DNA of 64,000 bases from Osmia lignaria lignaria (lineage: Eukaryota > Arthropoda > Insecta > Hymenoptera > Megachilidae), in NCBI RefSeq assembly GCF_051020975.1, contig NW_027478171.1, forward strand, positions 2,108,001 through 2,172,000, read 5' to 3'. This document shows, one piece after another, positions 46,442-59,641 of this stretch. The stretch's first letter is position 1. Every line of letters starts with the position of its first letter. The translations under genes and the position numbers were made by a program. Under the pieces are notes generated by a model. That model saw nothing but the letters and a program-made list of their open reading frames with translations. It did no database searches and was not told where the DNA came from.

Positions 46442-49400
46442 TTGCAGATTTATCTCAAGGGAAGGGGCCTGACGGACATATTTCGAGATATTTCTTCTTC
46501 TTGTTGTTCTTCTTCTGCACAGCTATGCTGGAAGTGGCATTTGCAGCTCGCAATAGTGCAGAGTTATCTCAAAGAAAGGGGCCACGGTGTTTCTGTATCT
46601 CTATTATGTTGGTACGGCTTCGGAACTTTTAAATATCTTGATATATCTTGAGAACTACGCATCTGATTAAAAAATATCATAGAACATAAATAGTAGGAAA
46701 CTTAATTCTCTACAAAAAAGGTCTCTCAACATTTTGCCATAGCTCGCTTCGTTTCCGAGATATTTGCACATTTATCTCAAGGGAAGGGGCCTAACGGACA
46801 TATTTCGAGATATTTCTTCTTCTTGTTGTTCTTCTTCTGCACAGCTAAGCTGGAAGTGGCATTTGCGGCTCGCACTAGTGCAGAGTTATCTCAAAGAAAG
46901 GGGCCACGGTGTTTCTGTATCTCTATTATGTTGGTGCAGCTTCGGAACTTTTAAATATCTTGATATATCTCGAGAACTACGCATCTGATCAAAAAATATC
47001 ATGGAACATAAAAAGTAGCAAACTTAATTCTCCACAAAAAAGGTCTCTTAACATTTTGCCATAGCTCGCTTCGTTTCCGAGATATTTGCAGATTTATCTC
47101 AAGGGAAGGGGCCTGACGGACATGTTTCGAGATATTTCTTCTTCTTGTTGTTCTTCTTCTGCACAGCTAAACTGGAAGTGGCATTTCCAGCTCGCAATAG
47201 TGCAGAGTTATCTCAAAGAAAGGGGCCACGGTGTTTCTGTATCTCTATTATGTTGGTGCGGCTTCGGAACTTTTAAATATCTCGATATATCTCGAAAACT
47301 ACGCTTCTGATCAAAAAATATCATAGAAGGTAAATTGTAGGAAACATAATTCTCTACAAAAAAGGTCTCTTAACATTTTGCCATAGCTCGCTTCGTTTCC
47401 GAGATATTTGCAGATCTATCTCAAGGGAAGGGGCCTGACGGACATATTTCGAAATATTTCTTATTCTTGTTGTTCTTCTTCTGCACAGCTAAGCTGGAAG
47501 CGGCATTTGCAACTCGCAATAGTGCAGAGTTATCTCAAAGAAAGGGGCCACGGTGTTTCTGAATCTCTATTATGTTGGTGCGGCTACGGAACTTTTAAAT
47601 ATCTTGATATATCTCGAGAACTACGCATCTGATCAAAAAATATCATACAACATAAAAAGTAGGAAACTTAATTCTCTACAAGAAAGGTCTCTAAACATTT
47701 TGCCATAGCTCGCTTCGTTTCAGAGATATTTGCAGATTTATCTCAAGGGAAGGGGCCTGACGGACATATTTCTAGATATTTCTTCTTCTTGTTGTTCTTC
47801 CTCTGCACAGCTAAGCTGGAAGTGACATTTGCAGCTCGCAATAGTGCAGAGTTATCTCAAAGAGAGGGGCCACGGTGTTTCTGTATCTCTATTATGTTGG
47901 TGCGGCTTCGGAACTTTTAAATATCTTGATACATCTCGAGAACTACGCATCTGATCAAAAAATATCATGGAACATAAAAAGTAGAAAACTTAATTCTCTA
48001 CAAAGAAGGTCTCTTAACATTTTGCCATAGCTCGCTTCGTTTCCGAGATATTTGCAGATTTATCTCAAGGGAAGGGGCCTGACGGACATATTTCGAGATA
48101 TTTCTTCTTCTTGTTGTTCTCCTTCTGCACAGCTAAGCTGGAAGTGGCATTTGCGGCTCGCACTAGTGCAGAGTTATCTCAAAGAAAGGGGCCACGGTGT
48201 TTCTGTATCTCTATTATGTTGGTGCGGCTTCGTAACTTTTAAATATCTTGATATATCTCGAGAACTACGCATCTGATAAAAAAATATCATACTACATAAA
48301 AAGTAGGAAACTTAATTCTCTACAAGAAAGGTCTCTAAACATTTTGCCATAGCTCGCTTCGTTTCCGAGATATTTGCAGATTTATCTCAAGGGAAGGGGC
48401 CTAACGGACATATTTCTAGATATTTCTTCTTCTTGTTGTTCTTCCTCTGCACAGCTAAGCTGGAAGTGACATTTGCAGCTCGCAATAGTGCAGAGTTATC
48501 TCAAAGAGAGGGGCCACGGTGTTTCTGTATCTCTATTATGTTGGTGCGGCTTCGGAACTTTTAAATATCTTGATATATCTCGAGAACTACGCATCTGATC
48601 AAAAAATACCATACAACATAAAAAGTAGGAAACTTAATTCTCTACAAAAAAGGTCTCTTAACATTTTGCCATAGCTCTCTTCGTTTCCGAGATATTTGCA
48701 GATTTATCTCAGGGAAGGGGCCTGACGGACATATTTCGAGATATTTCTTCTTCTTGTTGTTCTTCTTCTGCACAGCTAAGCTGGAAGTGGCATTTGCAGC
48801 TCGCAATAGTGCAGAGTTATCTCAAAGAAAGGGGCCACGGTGTTTCTGTATCTCTATTATGTTGGTGCGGCTTCGGAACTTTTAAATATCTTGATATATC
48901 TCGAGAACTACGCATCTGATCAAAAAATATCATAGAACATAAAAAGTAGGAAACTTAATTCTCTACAAAAAAGGTCTCTTAACATTTTGCCATAGCTCGC
49001 TTCGTTTCCGAGATATTTGCAGATTTATCTCAAGGGAAGGGGCCTAACGGACATATTTCGAGATATTTCTTCTTCTTGTTGTTCTTCTTCTGCACAGCTA
49101 AACTGGAAGTGGCATTTCCAGCTCGCAATAGTGCAGAGTTATCTCAAAGAAAGGGGCCACGGTGTTTCTGTATCTCTATTATGTTGGTGCGGCTTCGGAA
49201 CTTTTAAATATCTCGATATATCTCGAGAACTACGCATCTGAGCAAAAAATATCATAGAACATAAAAAGTAGGAAACTTAATTCTCTACAAATAAGGTCTC
49301 TTAACATTTTGCCATAGCTCGCTTCGTTTCCGAGATATTTGCAGATTTATCTCAAGGGAAGGGGTCTGACGGACATATTTCGAGATATTTCTTCTTCTTG

Positions 49401-50626
49401 TTGTTCTTCTTCTGCACAGCTAAGCTCGAAGTGGCATTTGCAGCTCGCAATAGTGCAGAGTTATCTCAAAGAAAGGGGCCACGGTGTTTCTGTATCTCTA
49501 TTATGTTGGTGCGGCTTCGGAACTTTTAAATATCTCGATATATCTCGAGAACTACGCATCTGAGCAAAAAATATCATAGAACATAAAAAGTAGGAAACTT
49601 AATTCTCTACAAATAAGGTCTCTTAACATTTTGCCATAGCTCGCTTCGTTTCCGAGATATTTGCAGATTTATCTCAAGGGAAGGGGTCTGACGGACATAT
49701 TTCGAGATATTTCTTCTTCTTGTTGTTCTTCTTCTGCACAGCTAAGCTCGAAGTGGCATTTGCAGCTCGCAATAGTGCAGAGTTATCTCAAAGAAAGGGG
49801 CCACGGTGTTTCTGTATCTCTATTATGTTGGTGCGGCTTCGGAACTTTTAAATATCTTGATATATCTCGAGAACTACGCATCTGATCAAAAAATATCATA
49901 CAACATAAAAAGTAGGAAACTTAATTCTCTACAAAAAAGGTCTCTTAACATTTTGCCATAGCTCGCTTCGTTTCCGAGATATTTGCAGATTTATCTCAAG
50001 GGAAGGGGCCTGACGGACATATTTCGAGATATTTCTTCTTCTTGTTGTTCTTCTTCTGCACAGCTAAGCTGGAAGTGGCACTTGCGGCTCGCAATAGTGC
50101 AGAGTTATCTCAAAGAGAGGGGCCACGGTGTTTCTGTATCTCTATTATGTTGGTGCGGCTTCGGAACTTTTAAATATCTTGATATATCTCGAGAACTACG
50201 CATCTGATAAAAAAATATCATACTACATAAAAAGTAGGAAACTTAATTCTCTACAAGAAAGGTCTCTAAACATTTTGCCATAGCTCGCTTCGTTTCCGAG
50301 ATATTTGCAGATTTATCTCAAGGGAAGGGGCCTGACGGACATATTTCTAGATATTTCTTCTTCTTGTTGTTCTTCCTCTGCACAGCTAAGCTGGAAGTGA
50401 CATTTGCAGCTCGCAATAGTGCAGATTTATCTCAAAGAGAGGGGCCACGGTGTTTCTGTATCTCTATTATGTTGGTGCGGCTTCGGAACTTTTAAATATC
50501 TTGATATATCTCGAGAACTACGCATCTGATCAAAAAATACCATACAACATAAAAAGTAGGAAACTTAATTCTCTACAAAAAAGGTCTCTTAACATTTTGC
50601 CATAGCTCTCTTCGTTTCCGAGATAT
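46442..50626 (+). repeat. Copy 2 counterpart of 19725-23909
   Basis: Thirteen monomers match copy 1 at an offset of 26,717 bp, including the 321-bp unit at 48696 and the TTTCTAGATATT types at 47730, 48374 and 50305. The linker before 47408 reads AAGGTCTCTTAAC where copy 1, before 20691, reads AAGATCTCTCAAC. Confidence 0.92.
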
Positions 50627-50947
50627 TTGCAGATTTATCTGAGGGAAGGGGCCTGACGGACATATTTCGAGATATTTCTTCTTCTTGTTGTTCTTCTTCT
50701 GCACAGCTAACCTGGAAGTGGCATTTCCAGCTCGCAATAGTGCAGAGTTATCCCGAAGAAAGGGGCCACGGTGTTTCTGTATCTCTATTATGTTGGTGCG
50801 GCTTCGGAACTTTTAAATATCTCGATATATCTCGAAAACTACGCTTCTGATCAAAAAATATCATAGAACATAAATTGTAGGAAACATAATTCTCTACAAA
50901 AAAGGTCTCTCACCATTTTGCCAGAGCTCGCTTCGTTTCTGAGATAT
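50627..50947 (+). repeat. Hybrid 321-bp monomer at the 13.5-kb duplication junction
   Basis: The left part carries CTGAGGG (1-bp loss) and its upstream flank, as in 23910. The right part from about 50708 has CTAACCTGG, TTTCCAGCTC and TTATCCCGAAG, as in 37105, and is followed by the counterparts of 37427 and 37749. The switch lies between about 50646 and 50707, an interval dominated by the TTC tract, where both parents are identical. Confidence 0.9.
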
Positions 50948-53900
50948 TTGCAGATTTATCTCAAGGGAAGGGTCCTGACGGACATATTTCGGGATATTTC
51001 TTCTTCTTGTTGTTCTTCTTCTGCACAGCTAAACTGGAAGTGGCATTTCTAGCTCGCAATAGTGCAGAGTTATCTCAAAGAAAGGGGCCACTGTGTTTCT
51101 GTATCTCTATTATGTTGGTGCGGCTTCGGAACTTTTAAATATCTTGATATATCTCGAGAACTACGCATCTGATCAAAAAATATCATAGAACATAAAAAGT
51201 GGGAAACCTAATTCTCTACAAAAAAGGTCTCTTAACATTTTGCCATAGCTCGCTTCGTTTCCGAGATATTTGCAGATTTATCTCAAGGGAAGGGGACTGA
51301 CGGACATATTTCGACATATTTCTTCTTCTTGTTGTTCTTCTTCTGCACAGCTAAGCTGGAAGTGGCATTTGCAGCTCGCAGTAGTGCAGAGTTACCTCAA
51401 AGAAAGGGGCCACAGTGTTTCTGTATCTCTATTATGTTGGTGCGGCTTCGGAACTTTTAAATATCTTGATATATCTCGAGAACTACGCTTCTGATCAAAA
51501 AATATCATAGAACATAAATTGTAGGAAACATAATTCTCTACAAAAAAGGTCCCTTAACATTTTGCCATAACTCGCTTCGTTTCCGAGATATATGCAGATT
51601 TATCTCAAGGGAAGGGGCCTGACGGACATATTTCGAGATATTTCTTCTTCTTGTTGTTCTTCTTCTGCACAGCTAAGCTGGAAGTGGCATTTGCAGCTCG
51701 CAATAGTGCAGAGTTATCTCAAAGAAAGGGGCCACGGTGTTTCTGTATCTCTATTATGTTGGTGCGGCTTCGGAACTTTTAAATATCTTGATATATCTCG
51801 AGAACTACGCATCTGATCAAATAATATCATAGAACATAAATTGTAGGAAACATAATTCTCTACAAAAAAGGTCTCTTAACATTTTGCCATAGCTCGCTTC
51901 GTTTCCGAGATATATGCAGATTTATCTCAAGGGAAGGGGCCTGACGGACATATTTCGAGATATTTCTTCTTCTTGTTGTTCTTCTTCTGCACAGCTAAGC
52001 TGGAAGTGGCATTCGCAGCTCGCAGTAGTGCAGAGTTATCTCAAAGAAAGGGGCCACAGTGTTTCTGTATCTCTTTTATGTTGGTGCGGCTTCGGAACTT
52101 TTAAATATCTTGATATATCTCGAGAACTACGCATCTGATCAAAAAATATCATAGAACATAAAAAGTGGGAAACTTAATTCTCTACAAAAAAGGTCTCTTA
52201 ACATTTTGCCATAGCTCGCTTCGTTTCCGAGATATTTGCAGATTTATCTCAAGGGAAGGGGACTGACGGACATATTTCGAGATATTTCTTCTTCTTGTTG
52301 TTCTTCTTCTGCACAGCTAAGCTGGAAGTGGCGTTTGCAGCTCGCAGTGGTGCAGAGTTATCTCAAGGAAAGGGGCCACAGTGTTTCTGTATCTCTATTA
52401 TGTTGGTGCGGCTTCGGAACTTTTAAATATCTGGATATATCTCGAGAACTACGCATCTGATCAAAAAATATCATAGAACATAAAAAGTAGGAAACTTAAT
52501 TCTCTACAAAAAAGGTCTCTTAACACTTTGCCATAGCTCGCTTCGTTTCCGAGATATTTGCAGATTTATCTCAAGGGAAGGGGACTGACGGACATATTTC
52601 GAGATATTTCTTCTTCTTGTTGTTCTTCTTCTGCACAGCTATGCTGGAAGTGGCATTTGCAGCTCGCAATAGTGCAGAGTTATCTCAAAGAAAGGGGCCA
52701 CGGTGTTTCTGTATCTCTATTATGTTGGTGCGGCGTCGGAACTTTTAAATATCTTGATAATTCTCGAGAACTACGCATCTGATCAAAAAATATCATACAA
52801 CATAAAAAGTAGCAAACTTAATTCTCCACAAAAAAGGTCTCTTAACATTTTGCCATAGCTCGCTTCGTTTCCGAGATATTTGCAGATTTATCTCAAGGGA
52901 AGGGGCCTGACGGACATGTTTCGAGATATTTCTTCTTCTTGTTGTTCTTCTTCTGCACAGCTAAACTAGAAGTGGAATTTCCAGCTCGCAGTAGTGCAGT
53001 GTTATCACAAAGAAAGGCTCCACGGTGTTTCTGTATCTCTATTATTTTGGTGCGGCTTCGGAACTTTTAAATATCTTGATATATCTCGAGAACTACGCAT
53101 CTGATCAAAAAATATTATAGAACATAAAAAGTGGGAAACTTAATTTTCTACAAAAAAGGTCTCTTAACATTTTGCCATAGCTCGCTTCGTTTCCGAGATA
53201 TTTGCAGATTTATCTCAAGGGAAGGGGACTGACGGACATATTTCGAGATATTTCTTCTTCTTGTTGTTCTTCTTCTGCACAGCTAAGCTGGAAGTGGCAT
53301 TCGCAGCTCGCAGTAGTGCAGAGTTATCTCAAAGAAAGGGGCCACAGTGTTTCTGTATCTCTTTTATGTTGGTGCGGCTTCGGAACTTTTAAATATCTTG
53401 ATATATCTCGAGAACTACGCATCTGATCAAAAAATATCATAGAACATAAAAAGTGGGAAACTTAATTCTCTACAAAAAAGGTCTCTTAACATTTTGCCAT
53501 AGCTCGCTTCGTTTCCGAGATATTTGCAGATATATCTCAAGGGAAGGGGACTGACGGACATATTTCGAGATATTTCTTCTTCTTGTTGTTCTTCTTCTGC
53601 ACAGCTAAGCTGGAAGTGGCGTTTGCAGCTCGCAGTGGTGCAGAGTTATCTCAAGGAAAGGGGCCACGGTGTTTCTGTATCTCTATTATGTTGGTGCGGC
53701 TTCGGAACTTTTAAATATCTCGATATATCTTGAAAACTACCCTTCTGATCAAAAAATATCATAGAACATAAAAAGTAGGAAACTTAATTCTCTATAAAAA
53801 AGGTCTCTTAACACTTTGCCATAGCTCGCTTCGTTTCCGAGATATTTGCAGATTTATCTCAGGGGAAGGGGCCTGACGGACATATTTCGAGATATTTCTT

Positions 53901-55777
53901 CTTCTTGTTGTTCTTCTTCTGCACAGCGAAGCTGGAAGTGGCATTTGCAGCTCGCAATAGTGCAGAGTTATCTCAAAGAAAGGGGCCACGGTGTTTCTGT
54001 ATCTCTATTATGTTGGTGCGGCTTCGGAACTTTTAAATATCTTGATATATCTCGAGAACTACGCATCTGATCAAAAAATATCATAGAACATAAATAGTAG
54101 GAAACTTAATTCTCTACAAAAAAGGTCTCTCAACATTTTGCCATAGCTCGCTTCGTTTCCGAGATATTTGCAGATTTATCTCAAGGGAAGGGGCCTGACG
54201 GACATATTTCGAGATATTTCTTCTTCTTGTTGTTCTTCTTCTGCACAGCTAAGCTGGAAGTGGCATTTGCAGCTCGCAATAGTGCAGAGTTATCGCAAAG
54301 AAAGGGGCCACGGTGTTTCTGTATCTCTATTATGTTGGTGCGGCTTCGGAACTTTTAAATATCTTGATATATCTCGAGAACTACGCATCTGATCAAAAAA
54401 TATCATAGAACATAAAAAGTAGGAAACTTAATTCTCTACAAAAAAGGTCTCTTAACACTTTGCCATAGCTCGCTTCGTTTCCGAGATATTTGCAGATTTA
54501 TCTCAAGGGAAGGGGACTGACGGACATATTTCGAGATATTTCTTCTTCTTGTTGTTCTTCTTCTGCACAGCTAAGCTGGAAGTGGCATTCGCAGCTCGCA
54601 GTAGTGCAGAGTTATCTCAAAGAAAGGGGCCACAGTGTTTCTGTATCTCTATTATGTTGGTGCGGCTTCGGAACTTTTAAATATCTTGATATATCTCGAG
54701 AACTACGCATCTGATCAAAAAATATCATAGAACATAAAAAGTGGGGAACTTAATTCTCTACAAAAAAGGTCTCTTAACATTTTGCCATAGCTCGCTTGGT
54801 TTCCGAGATATTTGCAGATTTATCTCAAGGGAAGGGGCCTGACGGACATATTTCGAGATATTTCTTCTACTTGTTGTTCTTCTTCTGCACAGCTAAGCTG
54901 GAAGTGGCATTTGCAGCTCGCAATAGTGCAGAGTTACCTCAAAGAAAGGGGCCACGGTGTTTCTGTATCTCTATTATGTTGGTGCCGCTTCGGAACTTTT
55001 AAATATCTTGATATATCTCGAAAACTACGGTTCTGATCAAAAAATATCATAGAACATAAATTGTAGGAAACATAATTCTCTACAAAAAAGGTCTGTTAAC
55101 ATTTTGCCATAGCTCTCTTCGTTTCCGAGATATTTGCAGATTTATCTCAAGGGAAGGGGCCTGACGGACATATTTCGAGATATTTCTTCTTCTTGTTGTT
55201 CTCCTTCTGCACAGCTAAGCTGGAAGTGGCATTTGCGGCTCGCACTAGTGCAGAGTTATCTCAAAGAAAGGGGCCACGGTGTTACTGAGTCTCTATTATG
55301 TTGGTGCGGCTTCGGAACTTTTAAATATCTCGATATATCTCGAAAACTACGCTTCTGATCAAAAAATATCATAGAACATAAATTGTAGGAAACATAATTC
55401 TCTACAAAAAACGTCTCTTAACATTTTGCCATAGCTCGCTTCGTTTCCGAGATATTTGCAGATTCAGCTCAAAGGAACGGGCCTGACGGACATATTTCGA
55501 AATATTTCTTCTTCTTGTTGTTCTTCTTCTGCACAGCTAAGCTGGAAGTGGCATTTACAGCTCGCAATAGTGCAGAGTTATCTCAAAGAAAGGGGCCACG
55601 GTGTTTCTGTATCTCTATGATGTTGGTGCGGCTTCGGAACTTTTAAATATCTCGATATATCTCGAAAACTACGGTTCTGATCAAAAAATATCATAGAACA
55701 TAAATTGTAGGAAACATAATTCTCTACAAAAAACGTCTCTTAACATTTTGCCATAGCTCGCTTCGTTTCCGAGATAT
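50948..55777 (+). repeat. Third copy, segment matching 37427-42256
   Basis: Fifteen monomers match copy 2 at a constant offset of 13,521 bp. The only base difference that I noticed is at 51208. Confidence 0.92.
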
Positions 55778-57709
55778 TTGCAGATTTATCTCAAGGGAAG
55801 GGGCCTGACGGACATATTTCGAGATATTTCTTCTTCTTGTTGTTCTTCTTCTGCACAGCTATGCTGGAAGTGGCATTTGCAGCTCGCAATAGTGCAGAGT
55901 TATCTCAAAGAAAGGGGCCACGGTGTTTCTGTATCTCCATTATGTTGGTGCGGCTTCGGAACTTTTAAATATCTCGATATATCTCGAAAACTACGCTTCT
56001 GATCAAAAAATATCATAGAACATAAAAAGTAGGAAACTTAATTCTCTATAAAAAAGGTCTCTTAACACTTTGCCATAGCTCGCTTCGTTTCCGAGATATT
56101 TGCAGATTTATCTCAGGGGAAGGGGCCTGACGGACATATTTCGAGATATTTCTTCTTCTTGTTGTTCTTCTTCTGCACAGCGAAGCTGGAAGTGGCATTT
56201 GCAGCTCGCAATAGTGCAGAGTTATCTCAAAGAAAGGGGCCACGGTGTTTCTGTATCTCTATTATGTTGGTGCGGCTTCGGAACTTTTAAATATCTTGAT
56301 ATATCTCGAGAACTACGCATCTGATCAAAAAATATCATAGAACATAAATAGTAGGAAACTTAATTCTCTACAAAAAAGGTCTCTCAACATTTTGCCATGG
56401 CTCGCTTCGTTTCCGAGATATTTGCAGATTTATCTCAAGGGAAGGGGCCTGACGGACATATTTCGAGATATTTCTTCTTCTTGTTGTTCTTCTTCTGCAC
56501 AGCTAAGCTGGAAGTGGCATTTGCAGCTCGCAATAGTGCAGAGTTATCGCAAAGAAAGGGGCCACGGTGTTTCTGTATCTCTATTATGTTGGTGCGGCTT
56601 CGGAACTTTTAAATATCTTGATATATCTCGAGAACTACGCATCTGATCAAAAAATATCATAGAACATAAAAAGTAGGAAACCTAATTCTCTACAAAAAAG
56701 GTCTCTTAACACTTTGCCATAGCTCGCTTCGTTTCCGAGATATTTGCAGATTTATCTCAAGGGAAGGGGACTGACGGACATATTTCGAGATATTTCTTCT
56801 TCTTGTTGTTCTTCTTCTGCACAGCTAAGCTGGAAGTGGCATTCGCAGCTCGCAGTAGTGCAGAGTTATCTCAAAGAAAGGGGCCACAGTGTTTCTGTAT
56901 CTCTATTATGTTGGTGCGGCTTCGGAACTTTTAAATATCTTGATATATCTCGAGAACTACGCATCTGATCAAAAAATATCATAGAACATAAAAAGTGGGG
57001 AACTTAATTCTCTACAAAAAAGGTCTCTTAACATTTTGCCATATCTCGCTTGGTTTCCGAGATATTTGCAGATTTATCTCAAGGGAAGGGGCCTGACGGA
57101 CATATTTCGAGATATTTCTTCTTCTTGTTGTTCTTCTTCTGCACAGCTAAGCTGGAAGTGGCATTTGCAGCTCGCAATAGTGCAGAGTTACCTCAAAGAA
57201 AGGGGCCACGGTGTTTCTGTATCTCTATTATGTTGGTGCCGCTTCGGAACTTTTAAATATCTTGATATATCTCGAAAACTACGGTTCTGATCAAAAAATA
57301 TCATAGAACATAAATTGTAGGAAACATAATTCTCTACAAAAAAGGTCTCTTAACACTTTGCCATAGCTCGCTTCGTTTCCGAGATATTTGCAGATTCAGC
57401 TCAAAGGAACGGGCCTGACGGACATATTTCGAAATATTTCTTCTTCTTGTTGTTCTTCTTCTGCACAGCTAAGCTGGAAGTGGCATTTACAGCTCGCAAT
57501 AGTGCAGAGTTATCTCAAAGAAAGGGGCCACGGTGTTTCTGTATCTCTATGATGTTGGTGCGGCTTCGGAACTTTTAAATATCTCGATATATCTCGAAAA
57601 CTACGGTTCTGATCAAAAAATATCATAGAACATAAATTGTAGGAAACATAATTCTCTACAAAAAACGTCTCTTAACATTTTGCCATAGCTCGCTTCGTTT
57701 CCGAGATAT
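55778..57709 (+). repeat. Hexamer unit, first copy (1,932 bp)
   Basis: The monomers at 55778, 56100, 56422, 56744, 57066 and 57388 match 42257-44188 and are repeated immediately downstream. Order of types: ATCTCCATT; CTCAGGGG/CAGCGAAG; CCATGGCTCGC/TTATCGC; CATTCGC/CCACAGTG; CATATCTCGCTTGG/GGTGCCGC; GATTCAGCTC/CTATGATG. Confidence 0.92.
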
Positions 57710-59641
57710 TTGCAGATTTATCTCAAGGGAAGGGGCCTGACGGACATATTTCGAGATATTTCTTCTTCTTGTTGTTCTTCTTCTGCACAGCTATGCTGGA
57801 AGTGGCATTTGCAGCTCGCAATAGTGCAGAGTTATCTCAAAGAAAGGGGCCACGGTGTTTCTGTATCTCCATTATGTTGGTGCGGCTTCGGAACTTTTAA
57901 ATATCTCGATATATCTCGAAAACTACGCTTCTGATCAAAAAATATCATAGAACATAAAAAGTAGGAAACTTAATTCTCTATAAAAAAGGTCTCTTAACAC
58001 TTTGCCATAGCTCGCTTCGTTTCCGAGATATTTGCAGATTTATCTCAGGGGAAGGGGCCTGACGGACATATTTCGAGATATTTCTTCTTCTTGTTGTTCT
58101 TCTTCTGCACAGCGAAGCTGGAAGTGGCATTTGCAGCTCGCAATAGTGCAGAGTTATCTCAAAGAAAGGGGCCACGGTGTTTCTGTATCTCTATTATGTT
58201 GGTGCGGCTTCGGAACTTTTAAATATCTTGATATATCTCGAGAACTACGCATCTGATCAAAAAATATCATAGAACATAAATAGTAGGAAACTTAATTCTC
58301 TACAAAAAAGGTCTCTCAACATTTTGCCATGGCTCGCTTCGTTTCCGAGATATTTGCAGATTTATCTCAAGGGAAGGGGCCTGACGGACATATTTCGAGA
58401 TATTTCTTCTTCTTGTTGTTCTTCTTCTGCACAGCTAAGCTGGAAGTGGCATTTGCAGCTCGCAATAGTGCAGAGTTATCGCAAAGAAAGGGGCCACGGT
58501 GTTTCTGTATCTCTATTATGTTGGTGCGGCTTCGGAACTTTTAAATATCTTGATATATCTCGAGAACTACGCATCTGATCAAAAAATATCATAGAACATA
58601 AAAAGTAGGAAACCTAATTCTCTACAAAAAAGGTCTCTTAACACTTTGCCATAGCTCGCTTCGTTTCCGAGATATTTGCAGATTTATCTCAAGGGAAGGG
58701 GACTGACGGACATATTTCGAGATATTTCTTCTTCTTGTTGTTCTTCTTCTGCACAGCTAAGCTGGAAGTGGCATTCGCAGCTCGCAGTAGTGCAGAGTTA
58801 TCTCAAAGAAAGGGGCCACAGTGTTTCTGTATCTCTATTATGTTGGTGCGGCTTCGGAACTTTTAAATATCTTGATATATCTCGAGAACTACGCATCTGA
58901 TCAAAAAATATCATAGAACATAAAAAGTGGGGAACTTAATTCTCTACAAAAAAGGTCTCTTAACATTTTGCCATATCTCGCTTGGTTTCCGAGATATTTG
59001 CAGATTTATCTCAAGGGAAGGGGCCTGACGGACATATTTCGAGATATTTCTTCTTCTTGTTGTTCTTCTTCTGCACAGCTAAGCTGGAAGTGGCATTTGC
59101 AGCTCGCAATAGTGCAGAGTTACCTCAAAGAAAGGGGCCACGGTGTTTCTGTATCTCTATTATGTTGGTGCCGCTTCGGAACTTTTAAATATCTTGATAT
59201 ATCTCGAAAACTACGGTTCTGATCAAAAAATATCATAGAACATAAATTGTAGGAAACATAATTCTCTACAAAAAAGGTCTCTTAACACTTTGCCATAGCT
59301 CGCTTCGTTTCCGAGATATTTGCAGATTCAGCTCAAAGGAACGGGCCTGACGGACATATTTCGAAATATTTCTTCTTCTTGTTGTTCTTCTTCTGCACAG
59401 CTAAGCTGGAAGTGGCATTTACAGCTCGCAATAGTGCAGAGTTATCTCAAAGAAAGGGGCCACGGTCTTTCTGTATCTCTATGATGTTGGTGCGGCTTCG
59501 GAACTTTTAAATATCTCGATATATCTCGAAAACTACGGTTCTGATCAAAAAATATCATAGAACATAAATTGTAGGAAACATAATTCTCTACAAAAAACGT
59601 CTCTTAACATTTTGCCATAGCTCGCTTCGTTTCCGAGATAT
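57710..59641 (+). repeat. Hexamer unit, second tandem copy (1,932 bp)
   Basis: This repeats 55778-57709 monomer for monomer. The one difference that I noticed is at 59467 (CACGGTCTTTC in place of CACGGTGTTTC). Neither copy 1 nor copy 2 has the extra hexamer, so it is the youngest rearrangement visible in the window. It raises the offset to copy 2 from 13,521 to 15,453 bp. Confidence 0.92.

Larger units (their letters stand above)
26163..50700 (+). repeat. Super-repeat copy 2
   Basis: This is the second copy of the unit at 1-26162, with the same order of diagnostic monomers. Relative to copy 1 it gains monomers at 28414-29376, within 31953-34529, within 35495-36461, at 37749-38392 and at 41613-42256. 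It lacks counterparts of one of 3626/3948, of 5880-6523, and of one of 19081/19403. It has no counterpart of 24231-26162, because the array jumps back to an earlier register inside the monomer at 50627. Confidence 0.88.
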
